DNA of 64,000 bases, taken from the NCBI GenBank assembly GCA_034440635.1, contig JAOTON010002268.1, forward strand, positions 434,001-498,000. Direction: 5' to 3'. This DNA comes from Lepas anatifera (Eukaryota > Arthropoda > Thecostraca > Lepadidae). Below, piece after piece: positions 23,259-35,537 of this stretch. The notes beneath the pieces are model-generated. The model searched no databases. It saw nothing but the letters and a program-made list of their open reading frames with translations, and was not told the DNA's origin. How positions within the stretch are numbered: the stretch's first letter is position 1; every line of letters begins with the position of its first letter. A program made the translations under genes and the position numbers.

Positions 23259-23641
23259 GTGACAACAACAACGTAGTGGTGCGAAGTTCTATACTGCTGC
23301 TGCACCAAGGACATCCTCGGCAATTGGGGGACAATTTCCCTTCGTCGGAATTGGGGACGCGCCTCACCCTTAGCGAATTCCTGATTTTCTGGTTCCCAAC
23401 TTCAGGAAAATTTGTACTCATCCATCGGTTCATAGGGTTGAAGTAAAGCGATCATTTTCAGAGGGTTAAAAGGCCCCTATAGGCTTCTTGCCCCTTCTTG
23501 CATTTGCTATTGAAAGCTATAAGATGTTATATGACATTTGCTATAGGATGCAGGTGAAAGTTTTTGTTAGCATCTCAGCTAAGCATAATTGCCACAGGGT
23601 CTGTCTACAAGTTATTATGACCTGGGACGTGTTCAATTTTA
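23259..23641. other. Unassigned DNA between elements
   Basis: No gene, repeat or site recognised. Confidence 0.5.
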
Positions 23642-23923
23642 GTTGAGAAAATGTTTAATGGCTTGCCCCCTCGAATCCTGGATGCAAAATGGAGCTAATA
23701 CATTGAGAGTATATATTTGGGTACAGCCCTTCATCAGAATGATCACAATAGAATAGGTGAATTATATTCAAGGTCCTGCTACACTACGATATAGTATTTG
23801 TGATTTTACACCCCCTATTATGACGATGCTGATGAAGGGCTCTACCCGAATACAACATTTCCGTGTGCCAGCTCCATTTTTCATCCAGGATTCAAAGAGG
23901 CAGATCATTAAACATTTTGTCGA
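23642..23923. mobile_element. Family N foldback MITE
   Basis: About 282 bp with long inverted ends: the left arm reads AAAATGTTTAATGGCTTGCC...CGAATCCTGGATGCAAAATGG and the right arm is its complement. Also paired are CAGCCCTTCATCAG and CTGATGAAGGGCTC. There is no coding content; the target duplication is not clear. Confidence 0.75.
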
Positions 23924-24169
23924 CTTATAATCAGGTTCCTCGGCTCAGCACTGCAAAAGTATCAAATTTATATTAAACATTGATCAAACCAATCTTTTTT
24001 ACATCAGAGTGACAACAAATTATCTCTTTTGTTTTGCGCAGCTCATTCGATAACACTCCATATATCAGCTAGATGAACCTGCTATACAGCTCCACGCTTA
24101 GTGTATGCTCAACCGCGTGTGGTTCTAAAAGGAGGTTGACACCAATGTGTTCATATTGACCCAAGGATT

Positions 24170-24610
24170 CAAATTCTGTAGGTACGACATGACCTTGTAA
24201 GGTCACATTAGGGCCTAGGTAAAGGTCAACTGATAATATTTAAATTTCATTTTGCACACCATTAAGGTTGTTTAGTCATGTTCCTTACTATGATACCAAA
24301 ATCAAGACTGTATCATGTTTTTTTCCAAAAGTCATAGACACAAACAATTAAACTGTGACCTTTGATGACCTCTTGTGACCTTGGTGTTGACCTGATCTTA
24401 AAATGGACTGCAGCGTGAATATTTTTCGTTCCAAGAACTTTCGAATGATATTTGAAAACTTGATCTACTTCTTCAAGAAACCAAGTTACGCCCTATTATT
24501 CAGCCTCATTTTAGAAGAACAGAATCGCTTTACATGGGTTTAGAAATGACCTCATATCTCGTTGACTTGACCTGGCCTGATGAGTTGCTTCACTCCATGT
24601 AGTAGCGAAC
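24170..24610 (+). mobile_element. Family O repeat copy 1 (AGGTCA-containing)
   Basis: Shares TACATGGGTTTAGAAATGAC, TTGACCTGACCT-like clusters and AAAATGGA-TGCAGCG with 27,940-28,700. Termini are not resolved. Confidence 0.55.
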
Positions 24611-24672
24611 GATAAATCATTTTTTCGTTTCATGTATTACCTTCTCACACTTCCACCTTATTGAGGTGGCTT

Positions 24673-25378
24673 TTAACCGCGCCCCACCGAGGGTCCAGGG
24701 CCACCTTCGCGCCACCGGGGGCATCAATGGCCCCCTCTAACTCCAAAAATATGGGGGTTAGCGCAAATCTGTAAAGTGCATTAGAAAGCGAATGCGAATT
24801 CAACAAGAAATTACTCTGCATGTTTAAACACTCAGGTCAATGGTTTGACCTTCAGAGGTCAAGTTAGGTTATGATAGGCTATTTACACTGCAATATGCAA
24901 TGCTTGAGCAAACTGGGCATAGCTCTCATGCTGTTAGAGCTATTGCAATCTGGTAAAGTAAATTTGATAGGAAAATGCCCAGACCTTTTTCCGCTACGCG
25001 GAACATAATGACCTCCCTCCAGTCATTTGACCTACAGAGGTCACCTCGTGACCTGACCTTAGGTCACGAAATATAAAAATCCTGGATATACATTCTGTAG
25101 GCCCTAGAGGGGTCATGAAGTGTAGGAAGTTTCAAATCGATCGGCTTAGAAATGCAACTATTGTAGAGCTCAAAATTTGAAGTGAGGTGACCTTGGTTGA
25201 CCTCGCCTGGTGACCTGACCCTGAGTGACACGGGGTAAAAAAATTAGGGATGGTGGGAAAATGAAGGGGTGAGAGATAGAGCCCTCAACCACGGTGCTGC
25301 ACCTCGTCATTTTTCTGCTATCCTGAAAAAACCTTAGGGGGCCATCGATGGCCCCCGGCGCAGTGGGGCGAGGGCTAA
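24673..25378 (+). mobile_element. Family A element copy 4, internally deleted
   Basis: A 706-bp copy bounded by TTAA (24,673) and CTAA (25,375-25,378). Compared with copy 2 it jumps from the first AGGTCACCTCGTGACCT to the second, so about 0.33 kb between the two similar AGGTCACCTCGTGACCTGACCT blocks is missing. This is what recombination between internal repeats would give. Confidence 0.85.
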
Positions 25379-26258
25379 GTGTTGTGATGAGTATGAAGCG
25401 ATTAAAAACTATGAAAGGAGACGGTAAGGATGTGGAAAGGTGAGAATAAAGAGGATGGGAGCCGAAGACGTCGCTACAGCCACGGGCGCATACGCTCACA
25501 CTGCCAGGTAGAGAAGGGATAAGAACAAGGATTACAGCGCAAAAAACACACTTCGAGCGTGTAAACTAAACTATCTAACTAATCAGGGTGATATTTATCA
25601 TTCTTTGGATTACAATTCATTTTATCTTCGATCTTATAAATTTCGTTTCTTGTGCTACACCTTCCCAGTGATAGTGTGGACTTGCACGCTTCAGTATTGT
25701 TAACTTTTGTTCTTTATTTTTTAATCTCCAGTCCTGATATTTTCTTTCATATATATTTTTGATTGCTTCTCCTCTAAAAATTATAACAAATTACCAGTTG
25801 GCTATTAAATTCCAAGTCAAAGAGATAAATTCTGATAAAACCATTTCCATAGTGAATTATCTAAAATAAATTTTTTAGATAAAATTTTCCGTCATTTTCA
25901 ACCGTGTTTGATGTTAATTCGTTGCAAGAAAGGAAAAAAATCATGGCAGCTGAACTTATTTGCGATATCGTCATCTTAATGTTAAGCAAAAAACATGAAA
26001 AATCTAAAAACATTTCAGCCAACCTTGATTTCCCATTTTGAAACCGAAACCTCCACTCGGGTATCACCCACAAAAAGCGTCTAACTGGCAATGTATTTCA
26101 AGTAAAATCGCGTAGTCTATGTTGGTAGAAGTTCTTTAACAGTCTGGTGGGACATTTATGAACAGTACCTATTGCAGCAGCCCTAAGATACTTTTAAGCA
26201 TAGTAGTAACTGCTCTACGTGAATAACATGCCTACAACTTACGCAAAAATGGCCCCTA
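25379..26258. other. Unassigned AT-rich DNA
   Basis: No repeat family, gene or strong structure recognised. Confidence 0.5.
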
Positions 26259-27154
26259 TTAACACGCGCAGTAAAGGCGAGTCCTAAAGTGCCTCCACTT
26301 ACTTTTCCAAGGTGGTCGGAGAACCATTCGCTACCAGAAAGCTCTACTTTGACACATTTGAAAAATATTATGAACGCGTCGATCGGTGAAGGAATTTCGA
26401 AGATCAGCCAATCATTATTTTTGCCTATAGGCTTTCAAAGTCAGACCTATTTTTTGAGACCGTCGCAATCGCGTGGTTGCACCAGTTTGCGTGCACTTTA
26501 GACCGAGTTGTGACGTGATAGCGCCATATAATGAGGCTATATGTTAAGGTTAACCCAAACCAAGGTCAAGGTCAAAAGTCACAGTTCGAGGCCATGGACC
26601 TCAGTATTCCTGTCATATGACATTATTCAGTATGACGTACGTTATGCCACAACTTCATAGTTAAGGCTACTCAAGGTCAATGTTACAGGTCAAGGTCAAA
26701 TGTCTTTTTCAAAGTCAAATCCATGTTTCAAGACCAAAAGCTGCTATAGTGTCGTTCGTTTTGTACATTATTGGGAATATGCCATATTGTTAGGTCATAG
26801 GTCATTGACCTTGAATCACCTTGACCTCAAAATTTCAGAGTTAATTGTGTGGAGCCTTCCGTCTTTGATCTTAGTCCATTTTTGGTGTATAGCCGCTTTT
26901 TCGCATAATTACAGCATTTCTTAATAAGTTTCCAACACGGCCCAGATTTGAAATTTACGACCTTGTTCGACCTTAAAGACATTGGCCTAGGTCAATAAAA
27001 CTTTGTCATAAGGTAGATCACCATCGCCCCAACACACTCCCCCAACGGGCGTTTTTATAACACTCTTGGTTTGCGATATCTCAGGGGAGAGGGGCACTTT
27101 AGGACCCCTCCACTGCCCGTTGACGCCAGACCCTTCTCCACGTTGCGTGGTATA
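26259..27154 (-). mobile_element. Family F element copy 3 (uninterrupted)
   Basis: About 896 bp from TTAACACGCGCAGTAAAGG to the inverted F start (CCACTGCCCGTTGACGCCAG...CGTTGCGTGGTATA). It is the only F copy here without a nested insertion and so defines the family length. It is rich in extended TCAAGGTCA sites, including AAGGTCAAGGTCAAAAG. Confidence 0.8.
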
Positions 27155-27939
27155 TGAAATGTATTTTTTAGAGCACAGTGGATAAGTACTTGAAGGTTAG
27201 AGCGTGTTATCCCCTTAGAATAGATAGATTACAACAAAGGAAAACAGTGGAAGTTGTGTCGCCTTCTACAACCTGCTGGCGTGCCACTGACCTGGCGGGA
27301 CCGGCGGAGCTGCGGGCCGAGCTGGACCTCCGCTGCCCGAGGTGCCGTCGGAGCCGACGGCGCTGAGCTGGCGTCGCCGTGCGGTCTGCACCGCTGGAGG
27401 CGCGACGCCGGCGGCCGCGCAGTCATCGGTCGCCCTCCCCCGCCAGCCCCGCCCGCGGCTCACCGCTTCATCTCACGAGTCGCTGCCCGCCCCATAATGA
27501 GGTCGGAGTGGCTGGCGGAAAGTGGACGGTGCATCGAACGATTCAGAGGTGCCCCTTACGCGGCCGCTTCACTGGGCTGTGCACGTGGATTGCGGAAAGC
27601 GCATGATGAGTAATGTGTTTTAGGTGCCCTTGAGGCTTCATCACTGGCAAATCCAGACGGAGAAAGACATTTGCCCCCATGTCCTCCCCGATTTGCCCGC
27701 TTTTCTTAACCCGGCACAGCCTGAGCTCTTTTCGCAACCACCACCACCTGGGGAGGCCGATGGGACCCCCTATGATTACGGTAACCGGAAGCAATACGGA
27801 AAAACAGGAACGACGCTGATAGTTCCTTACCGTCTTCTACTCTCAAGCCGCGTTTGGACTACATCTGCTCAACTGTGACGTCACAGAGGGCTAAAATAGA
27901 TCCAATTTTAAACCATTTAGCAAATCCTTTCTTACTCGG
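27155..27939. other. GC-rich block and unassigned DNA
   Basis: About 27,280-27,480 is strongly GC- and CpG-rich against an AT-rich background. Open frames on both strands are a composition effect and show no domain. It is a candidate promoter or CpG island with no further support. Confidence 0.35.
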
Positions 27940-28700
27940 GAATCATTACACCTAAAACACAGCCAAAGGTATCAATGTGGTTGTCTTGACCTAAGCATCA
28001 TAATTATATAGCATGGCCTTGAAAGGTCAGGTTATAACCTTGACCTCAATTCAAGGTCAAAAATTTATTTTCACGGGTCATGCTGCACATCACTGAAATC
28101 CTTGGGCCATTGTCGTCACTCTGATATCAAATTTATTGCTGCATCTAATCTCGCTCAAAAATACAGACATAGACAGTTTCGAAAACTGTGAGCTTTGGAT
28201 ATCTCTGGTGACCTTGTTATTGAACTGGCCTAAAAATGGATGCCAGCGGGCATATTTTTTATTTCAATAGCTTTTTAATGATGTTTTGTTTAGTTTTAGT
28301 TTTTATTCTTATTAGGGTCACTCCCAGCAAGCACACCTGCCCAATTACAGGGAGTATCGGCGTGGGTGTTCAAGGATCCTCTCCACCGGGTCAGATCAGA
28401 CACGGAAGGCGGTTTCCCGCCGTGGGGATTGAACTCACGTTAATCCATGTTACCGATCTGAATGCGGGCAATGAACCCACTAGGCCACCCGGCACCCGGT
28501 TGAGAAAGAGCTTGATCTTACTCTTCCAGAAGCCCAGATACACCCTGTTTGCTCAGCTTCGCTTTGGTAGACCCACCCTGGGTAGACTATCATCACCTTA
28601 CATGGGTTTAGAAATGACGTCATAACTGGCTGACCTGACCTGATGCCAATTTTCGGCCTTAAGTTGTCAAATTTTTCACCCTTGAGGTGTGCAGAGTGAC
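27940..28700 (+). mobile_element. Family O repeat copy 2, split by a SINE
   Basis: AGGTCA-containing repeat sharing CCTAAAAATGGATGCCAGCG, ATTTCAATAGCTTTT-like and TTACATGGGTTTAGAAATGACGTCATA blocks with 24,170-24,610. Interrupted at about 28,310-28,505 by a SINE. Confidence 0.55.
28330..28500 (-). mobile_element. tRNA-derived SINE
   Basis: Minus strand: GGTGCCGGGTGGCCTAGTGGG (A-box region) and GAGTTCAATCCCCACGGCGG (B-box), followed by a different body from the SINE at 3,636. Confidence 0.65.
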
Positions 28701-29785
28701 GCACCTCTCACTTAAATCAACTCAAAATCATTTCCAAAAACTGAGGGGATCCGTTCAGACTTTCCAGGCGATTAAGGGTTAAAAATGCACGCGTAAAGGT
28801 ACCTAAGGTCACGAGCCAATGTCATATGCTCATGAGGTAAGAAGTCATCAACACCAGCCTCTTTTTCGGGAAGAATTACATTAGTCCCACTCTCAATGCG
28901 TTTTAGTGTGGACGAAACTGGTATGGGAAAACAGAAAGCACATGTTTTTACAAAATAGCAGGAATATTCGGGTCTATTTTACATATTTATGGCAAATAAT
29001 GTTATGTTTTTATGTATCAAAAGAAAATTCAGAAAATCCAAAGTTACCGCAACAAAAAATGAAATTTTAAATGGACTAGGGGGTCACGGCAGCTCACGTG
29101 ACCTAAGGTCACCAAGTAAACACTTCGAAATAGCCCCAAAATGAGAAATATATGTCAGAAACGCAAACTATAGGTCATTTCTAGTGAACTCACAAAATGC
29201 CTCAGGTCATAACTCTGTAGGTGTTCCACCAATTAAGGTAAAAGCTTCAATTTTGTTTCTACGCATCAGATGACCCCGGTTATCAATCTTGGTGCAGTTC
29301 TGAGAGATGATTGTGTCAGTTTCATTTCTCTTGGTCATTTTGCGGTGGAATGCCCCGCGTATATTCGTTGCCGCGGGGCACCGGATTCCCAGGGACCTTA
29401 TGCTGTTCAGAGACGCTTCAGTGCACAATTAGGCTCAGTGTCTCATCTCGTCTGCCACTCAGAATGTAAAACACCGTTGATAAAGGCCCTAAAGTCCTCC
29501 GGTGGCACCCTGAACTGTCACAGAGAAGGCAGCGACGACACTGTTTCGAGGCTTTGTCTGCTGATTGATTCCCTGGCAGGGGAAGTTCCGTGTATTGTGC
29601 CCCCCCTCCCACTGAGGGAAAGCGCTCGCTAGACGAATTTCTCCCAGTTGATATTATTCTTGCAGATAAAAGTACAAGCTCTGATCTTTCTTTACATTTA
29701 GCAAAGTCTGCTGACCTGAAAATTCTCTATTTCAAGAATAAACTCCGATTTAGTGAAACTATGCAAAGAGTGCATTTACCAAAGC
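28701..29785. other. Unassigned DNA
   Basis: Scattered AGGTCA hexamers (28,805, 29,105) hint at another decayed repeat. The 120-residue open frame at 29,270-29,632 has no recognisable domain and no codon-level support, so it is not called. Confidence 0.4.
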
Positions 29786-31039
29786 TTAACACGCGCATTG
29801 ACGGGGGCGGGTACCTGCCCCCTTGGGTTTTTCTGCAGCTATCATAAAATAGACGGTGCGTAGTGCTGCCGTACTTGGCATACCCTTTTCTGATCATTTG
29901 TAAATTTTTTCTTCAAAATTTTAAGGTTAGGTCATCTCGGGTCAGGTCACCAGTACAAGTCAAGTGACCGACCACAAAAAGTTTAAGATAGCATAAGTCA
30001 GAACAGGTTGAACTTATCCTAATGAAACACATACCACATAATTATCCCACCGAGTTCTCTAAAATGTGTTCAGGTATTTTCGATATTGATGACCTAAGGT
30101 CAGGCACGAGACATGACCTCTTCATTGGAAATACATCTGAAAAATTGTTTTAACTGAATAACTTAGTAATGGATGGTGATAGGACGTTTATTTTAGCTGC
30201 ATTCGCCCTTATCATTTTCTGTATTAAATACTGGATAGATAAAGCTGAAAATCCTCAAATTGTCTATTCTTACCACGATATTGACCATAAAGTTGAGTTT
30301 TTGAGCATGATTTTTTGCCAATAACTTCTCGCTGAATTGAGATAAAGCTCCCATTTTGCTTGCATTGTGCTTATATTGTCACGAAGAGTCAATTGATATG
30401 CAACATGACTATACCAGGTCACTCTGTGGCCCTGACCTAGCTCGAGGTCAGATCATTTTCACTATTTGACCTAGCAAGGTCTTATTATACGTCATTCGAT
30501 TCGCCGCGAAGAGAGGAATCCAATGATGCATAAAGATTTGCTCTAACTCCCCTGCGGGAAGATCTAGAGAGAGAAACGTACAATGCTCTGTTGTAAGCTT
30601 ATGGAGCCTTCTTTGACCTATGCTAACCTCAATATTGACCTGACATAAAAATTCTTCGTATAAAATCTCTTCGTCTTGTCAAGAGCTTTCGAACACCCCC
30701 CGTAATTTTCCTTTAGCTTTCGTGGGGAACAAGATACGGAGGGGGGCGAAAAACGCACCCCCAGCAGGGCACGTCATGCCAGGGACCCCAGCGGGGCGCG
30801 TGCTAACATGTTCAGATGTAATGACCAAAAACCTGCGTGTCTTGACCTCTAGTGACCTTCAATGTGACCTGAAAAAGGGGTTCAAATATCGATAGAGAAG
30901 ATAGAGAAATTTCGATAGAGAAGTGGATGGGTTACCCAACGCGGTCTACCGTTTTTCGCTATCTAGCGTGGTTCTCAAGATCTTGGGGGGGGCTCGTCAA
31001 AGCGAAGGTGGCTCAGAACCCCGTCAATGCGCGTGTTAA
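29786..31039 (-). mobile_element. Family B element copy 3 with an internal family E segment
   Basis: Bounded by TTAA at 29,786-29,789 and 31,036-31,039 with termini CACGCGCATTGACGGGG and CCCCGTCAATGCGCGTG. The B match stops near 30,219, E sequence runs to 30,806, and B resumes at GTTCAGATGTAATGACC. The B stretch between these points (about 0.17 kb in other copies) is missing, so this is a replacement rather than a clean insertion. Confidence 0.8.
30220..30806 (+). mobile_element. Family E segment inside B copy 3
   Basis: Matches the E right half: GATAAAGCTGAAAATCCTC, GCCAATAACTTCTCG, and the end GGCGAAAAACGCACCCCC...GGGGCGCGTGCTAA. The same right half occurs at 56,390-56,874. Confidence 0.8.
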
Positions 31040-31334
31040 GGGTGATTGTGCCCGGAGGAGGGCGCATTATTTTGATTTATTTGCGCCTTCCCTCATGCCA
31101 TGCTAAGTTAATGGCAGAGCAGAAATAAGCATAGACATTTGTGGAATTGGAGGAGGTCAACTTCCTAAACTTTTGTCTGCTGTGCCTGCATGGGGGGGTT
31201 TGCGGTGATTTTTTCACATTTTTTTTTACATGTGATGAGAAACTGCCACGCGCAAGGGAGTGCAAGTGATTCAATGTTTCAGCATGTGTATGTATAGGGC
31301 GCAATTTACCCGGGCGTAATTGTTTTTTTTTGCA
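31040..31334. other. Unassigned DNA with GGCGCA motifs
   Basis: GGGCGCATTATTTTG, TTTGCGCCTTCCC and AGGGCGCAATTTACC recall the motif cluster at 880-2,175. No further structure. Confidence 0.35.
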
Positions 31335-32770
31335 CCAAAACCAAATATGTCTTCTTGAGAAAACCGTCATCTAGGAGAATACATGCCTTTTACTTTGCTG
31401 TATCTATCCAAATACAGCCCAATTCCTGTTTTGCCCATACATTTCCAAAGGAAAAGCCGTACCTAACCTTATGTCATCTATATGAAAAATCCCGGAATAT
31501 ATGTTGTAGTACTCGGTGGGCCCATTATGCGATATAGGTTTAAATTCGGTTGATTCAACCCTTTCTTACTTATGCCACTCTAACCCTCGCCCCACCGGGG
31601 GGCATCGATGGCCCCCTAAGGTTTTTCCGGGATAGCAGAAAACGACCAGGCGCAGCCCGCGGTTGAGGGCTCTACCTCTCACTGCATCATTTTCCATCAT
31701 CCCTGAAATTTTTACCCCGGATCACCCAAGGTCAGGTCACCAGACGAGGTCAACCAAGGTCACCTCACTTCACCTTTAGAGCTCTGTAAGAGCTAATTTC
31801 AAGTCGATCGATTTGAACTTCCTACACTTCATAACCCTCCGGGTCTACAATGTGTATATCCGGGATTTTTCGATTTCGTCCTGAGGTCAGGTCACGAGGC
31901 GACCTCTCCCATTGGAAAGCATGGGGAAAGTTGTTTCATGATATAAACCACAAAAATGATTGCAAATACTCAGACTGCTCAGAACAACGTTTTTGGACAC
32001 CTTTTCACGAATCCCAGGGGTCATATTTGCCCTTTGACTTTTCCAAGGTCATCCAAGGTCACCAGATGTCAAAACAATATTTTGAGAATAACTTTTGACC
32101 TAATTGAACTAGGCGGTGAAACAAACACCATCGTGTTTGTCTTGTCACTGGCTTTCATTTGATATACGGCAGGTCACTTTTGACCTTTCGTGACCTCAGG
32201 TCATATTAGGTCACGAGGTGACCTCTGGAGGTCAAACCACTGGCGGGAGGTCTTTACGTTCCACATAGCGGAAAAGTACTGGCAATTTCCTATCAAATGT
32301 ACTTTACCAGGCCTCAATAGCTCTAATGACATAAGAGTTATGCCCAGTTTGCTTAATCATTGCATATTTGAGTGAAAATAGCCGATCTTGACCTAATTTG
32401 ACCTCTGGAGGTCAAACCATTGACCTGAGCACTAAAACATGCGAAGTAATTTCTTACTGAATTCACGCGAGCTTTCTATTGCACTTTGCGTTTGCGCTAA
32501 CCCCCATATTTTCGGAGTTAGAGGGGGCCATCGATGCCCCCGGTGGGAGGTGGCGCCACCCGGTGGCGGTTAAACATCGTTTAGGTGAGGTCACTTGACC
32601 TGCACTGGTGACCTGAACTGAGATGACTCAGCCTTAAAATTTTGGGAAAGTTGCGGAATTGATCAAGGTTAAGGTGTGCCAAGTACGGCGGCGCTTCGCA
32701 CGGCCGTTTTTTCGTGCCGCCGGAAAAACCCGAGGGAGGTGTTAAAACACCGCCATCGGGCGAGGGTTAA
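31335..32770 (+). mobile_element. Family G element copy 2, truncated, split by A copy 5
   Basis: Left part 31,335-31,579 and right part 32,574-32,770 match G copy 1 (CCATTATGCGATATAGG; TGACCTGCACTGGTGACCTGA; GTGCCGCCGGAAAAACCCG). It ends GGGCGAGGG plus TTAA at 32,767-32,770. The left end of G is missing. Confidence 0.7.
31580..32573 (-). mobile_element. Family A element copy 5
   Basis: A 994-bp reverse copy from CTAACCCTCGCCCCACCGGG to GGCGGTTAA, inserted in G copy 2. The many single-base deletions relative to copies 2, 3 and 6, especially in G and C runs, could be decay or homopolymer base-calling loss. Confidence 0.85.
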
Positions 32771-33534
32771 GGGGGCGCAATACAGCCCTTTTTTAGAGAG
32801 AGAATGCCCTATATTTCACACTATTCCAAAAGACATACAAGATGACAGACCGACGGACGTCGATCGAGGCACAATAAATCCGTTTATCCGACAGAATTGT
32901 TACTGATGGAGACGATCTAGGCCCGTACACAACAGGAGACGGCCGCTTTCAACGTACTAAACTCAAACCTGCTGTGGGCGACCCCTGTACCGCCCAAAAC
33001 AAGCGTAAGCAGGTAGTCGAGTCGAAGCATGTGGCGGGCGACACCGGGAAAGACCACGTTTTACATTCGGCAGGTGCCAAGGACGCACCAAAGGTGACTA
33101 GGCTGATAATGTGTCGACTTACATCAGCCAAACCACCAGCGAATGCAGCCCATGACCCCCACCGAAACTCAGTTACTAACACGATCATTCTCGGCTGAGT
33201 GCGGTAATCAAATGTAAGGCTGTCTCTCTACCTGCCCATTGCCCTATACTTGCATGGCTTGGAATCCACAAGAATCTGATTTCTGCTCCTTGAGCTACGA
33301 CAGTGGTCACGGGGTTTGGTCACCAATATTTTCAAGGACGGTAGCTGCCACCACCATCTTGGTTAGCTACTGGTTCTGAGCCCCAAAAGGGATTCTTCTT
33401 CATGCGCTGACAACTCCCAGCTTACAACCGGCACTGAACACGACGTAGCCTCTAGAGCTGAGTGGCCTCAAAGACTTAGTGCTAAAACGGGTACGGAACG
33501 CGGTGGCTCTGAGGCAAAGGTAGGTCCAAGGGCG
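32771..33534. other. Unassigned DNA
   Basis: No gene or repeat family recognised. Short overlapping frames on both strands near 32,950-33,200 lack domains. Confidence 0.45.
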
Positions 33535-33730
33535 GGAGAAGTGGGGGTGAGACGATGCCCCCCCTGCAATGTCACTTCCCATCCCTCCTCCCCAGGATGC
33601 GAGTATCAGCGCCCCCGCGATAGTATTTGGCACCCATCTGATAGGTTTTTCTGCTTAAGAGAGGCGCATCCTCGATCAGAATGTCAAACCCCTCCGACCA
33701 TGGGCCCCCGTCTAAAATCCTGGATAAGCA
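33535..33730 (-). mobile_element. Family K MITE fragment
   Basis: Reverse K interior: CCCCCCTGCAATGTCACTTCCCATCC, TTTGGCACCCATCTGATAGG and ATCCTGGAT. Termini degraded. Confidence 0.6.
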
Positions 33731-33993
33731 TGTGCTCAGAAGTTTAACACAAGATTTAAAAACATTATTGCGCCAACGAGCACTTCTTTATAGAAGTCAA
33801 TGCAATTATGGATCTACAGATCGATCAGCAGGCAGGCTTGGACAGTAATCAGATAGGTAATCAAGACGCTAGAGAATAGACCACGGTTAGGAATGTCGGC
33901 AAATAACATTTGAAACTATTTTCCACCCGACCACCCTATGATGCTACCATTTATATTGAAAAATTACTAGATTTCTCACGTACTAAATGTGCG

Positions 33994-34505
33994 TTAACAC
34001 GCACCCCGCTGGGTGGGGCCGAAATTCGTCTCCCCCTCTTGGTTTTCCCCAGATAACGCAAAAACGAAGAAACGCAGGACAACGAAACTGATCGTACCTT
34101 ATCCCTGATCAATTTCACGCATCTGACCAAATTTTTAGGTCAGGTCATGTCGTGTCAAGAAGCTAAGGTCAAGCGACCCGACCTTAAAAGCTAGAATCAC
34201 GGGTTTGAAACGGCGCTTAAGGAACATCAGCCAACTGAGCAATGGAAAATTTCACAATATGATGATGTCATTAGGGTCTATAAATCTGCCATCTCGGAAT
34301 TTTGATATTGTTGACTTAAGGCGGGGTCAATTTTTTGGTCAGCCCATTTTGAGTCTGTGGTGAAAAATAGAAAGGGCTCGTGTTCAGTAAATATTGGTTA
34401 GATAAAGCTGAAAATCCTCAAACTGCCTATTCTTAACACGATATTGACCATAAAGTTGAATTTTTGACCAATTAACCTCTCATAGGTCATATCAGTTCAC
34501 AGGAG
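33994..34505 (+). mobile_element. Family E element copy 1, left half (outermost layer of the nest)
   Basis: Starts TTAACACGCACCCCGCTGGG and runs through AGGTCAGGTCA and GATAAAGCTGAAAATCCTC to CCAATTAACCTCTCA, where it stops. Sequence with GCCAATAACTCC then the E right half begins at about 56,390. The repeated CCAAT-AAC-CTC at both breaks resembles a LINE target duplication. I infer one E element opened by everything between. Confidence 0.7.
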
Positions 34506-34714
34506 CATACATTCGTTCGTTCGTTCCTATATTTTGTCTAAGATCCACTGTATGTGGTTTTTCACTTGACACGTCAGTTCTATAATAGTAAACACACGGG
34601 ATATTGGCTAAAATACACACAGAGGATAAAAAGACATAAAATCGTAGCGCTGAAAATAAAAAGAAAGGTAACCATCAAGAACCACGATAAAATTATCACT
34701 ATAAAAAACAGACA
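34506..34714 (-). mobile_element. LINE2 relic, 3' UTR part
   Basis: On the minus strand this reads from the B insertion site (34,714) to GAACGAACGAACGAATG, a tetranucleotide tail of the kind some LINEs end with. Together with the coding remnant at 55,751-56,390 it would form one LINE copy opened by the B element. The link is inferred from position and tail. Confidence 0.55.
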
Positions 34715-35537
34715 TTAACACGCGCATTTACGGGGTCTGAGCCACCTTCGCTTTGACGAGGGGGGCGGGTACCCGCCCCCTAAGATCTCGAAAACCACGG
34801 AAGGTAGCAAAAAACGGTAAACGGCGTTGGGTAGCTCATCCACTTCTCCATCAAAAATATTTGCACCATTTTTTGTCAGGTCACATTTAAGGTCACGAGA
34901 GGTCAAAACATGTCGTAATAGGGATAACATGTAAATTAAGTTTTTCGGCCATTTTATCTGAACAAGTAGGGATAGAGAAAAACGACTTAAACTATATGAA
35001 TCCTCGGAGCAAGCCGAATCGAATGATATATAATTTGATCTTGCTAGGTCAAATCAAGGATTTGACCTGACCTGAGGTCAGGTCAAGGTCAAATTATATA
35101 AAATTCATATCATTAGAACTGCAAAGACAAGGCAAGTCTACTGCAGCTAAAATAAACGCTCTAGCTCCATCCGTTATTGAGTTATTCAGTAAAAAACATT
35201 TTTCCCATGTATTTCCAATGGAGAGGTCATGCCTCGTACCTGACCTTAGGTCATCAATATAAAAATACCGGAACATATTTTAGAGAACTCGGTGAGCCCA
35301 TTATGTGATATGAGTTTCAATCGGATAAGTTCACCCTGCTCCGATTTATGCTATCTTAAACTTTTTTTGAGGTTAGGTCACTTGACCTGTACTGGTGACC
35401 TGACCTGAGATTACCTAACCTTAAAATTTTCACAGAAGTTGTAAAAATGATGAGGGAAAAGGTATGCGAAGTACGGCGGCGCTGCACGCCGCCGTTTTTC
35501 TTCTATCCCCGAAAAACCCGAGGGGGTGGGTACCCAC
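34715..35537 (+). mobile_element. Family B element copy 4, left part
   Basis: Starts TTAA (34,715-34,718) then CACGCGCATTTACGGGG and closely follows B copy 2 to GAGGGGGTGGGTACCCAC. Here the hAT-X element interrupts. The last 21 bp of B plus TTAA reappear at 55,730-55,750. Confidence 0.9.

Noticed and set aside
27254..27613. 119-residue frame in a GC-rich block
   Set aside because: Ala/Arg/Pro-rich in several frames at once, no recognisable domain; kept only as a GC-rich block.
29270..29632. 120-residue frame with a GHFAVECP string suggesting a CCHC knuckle
   Set aside because: Cysteine and histidine spacing does not fit C-X2-C-X4-H-X4-C, and there is no flanking gag-like sequence.
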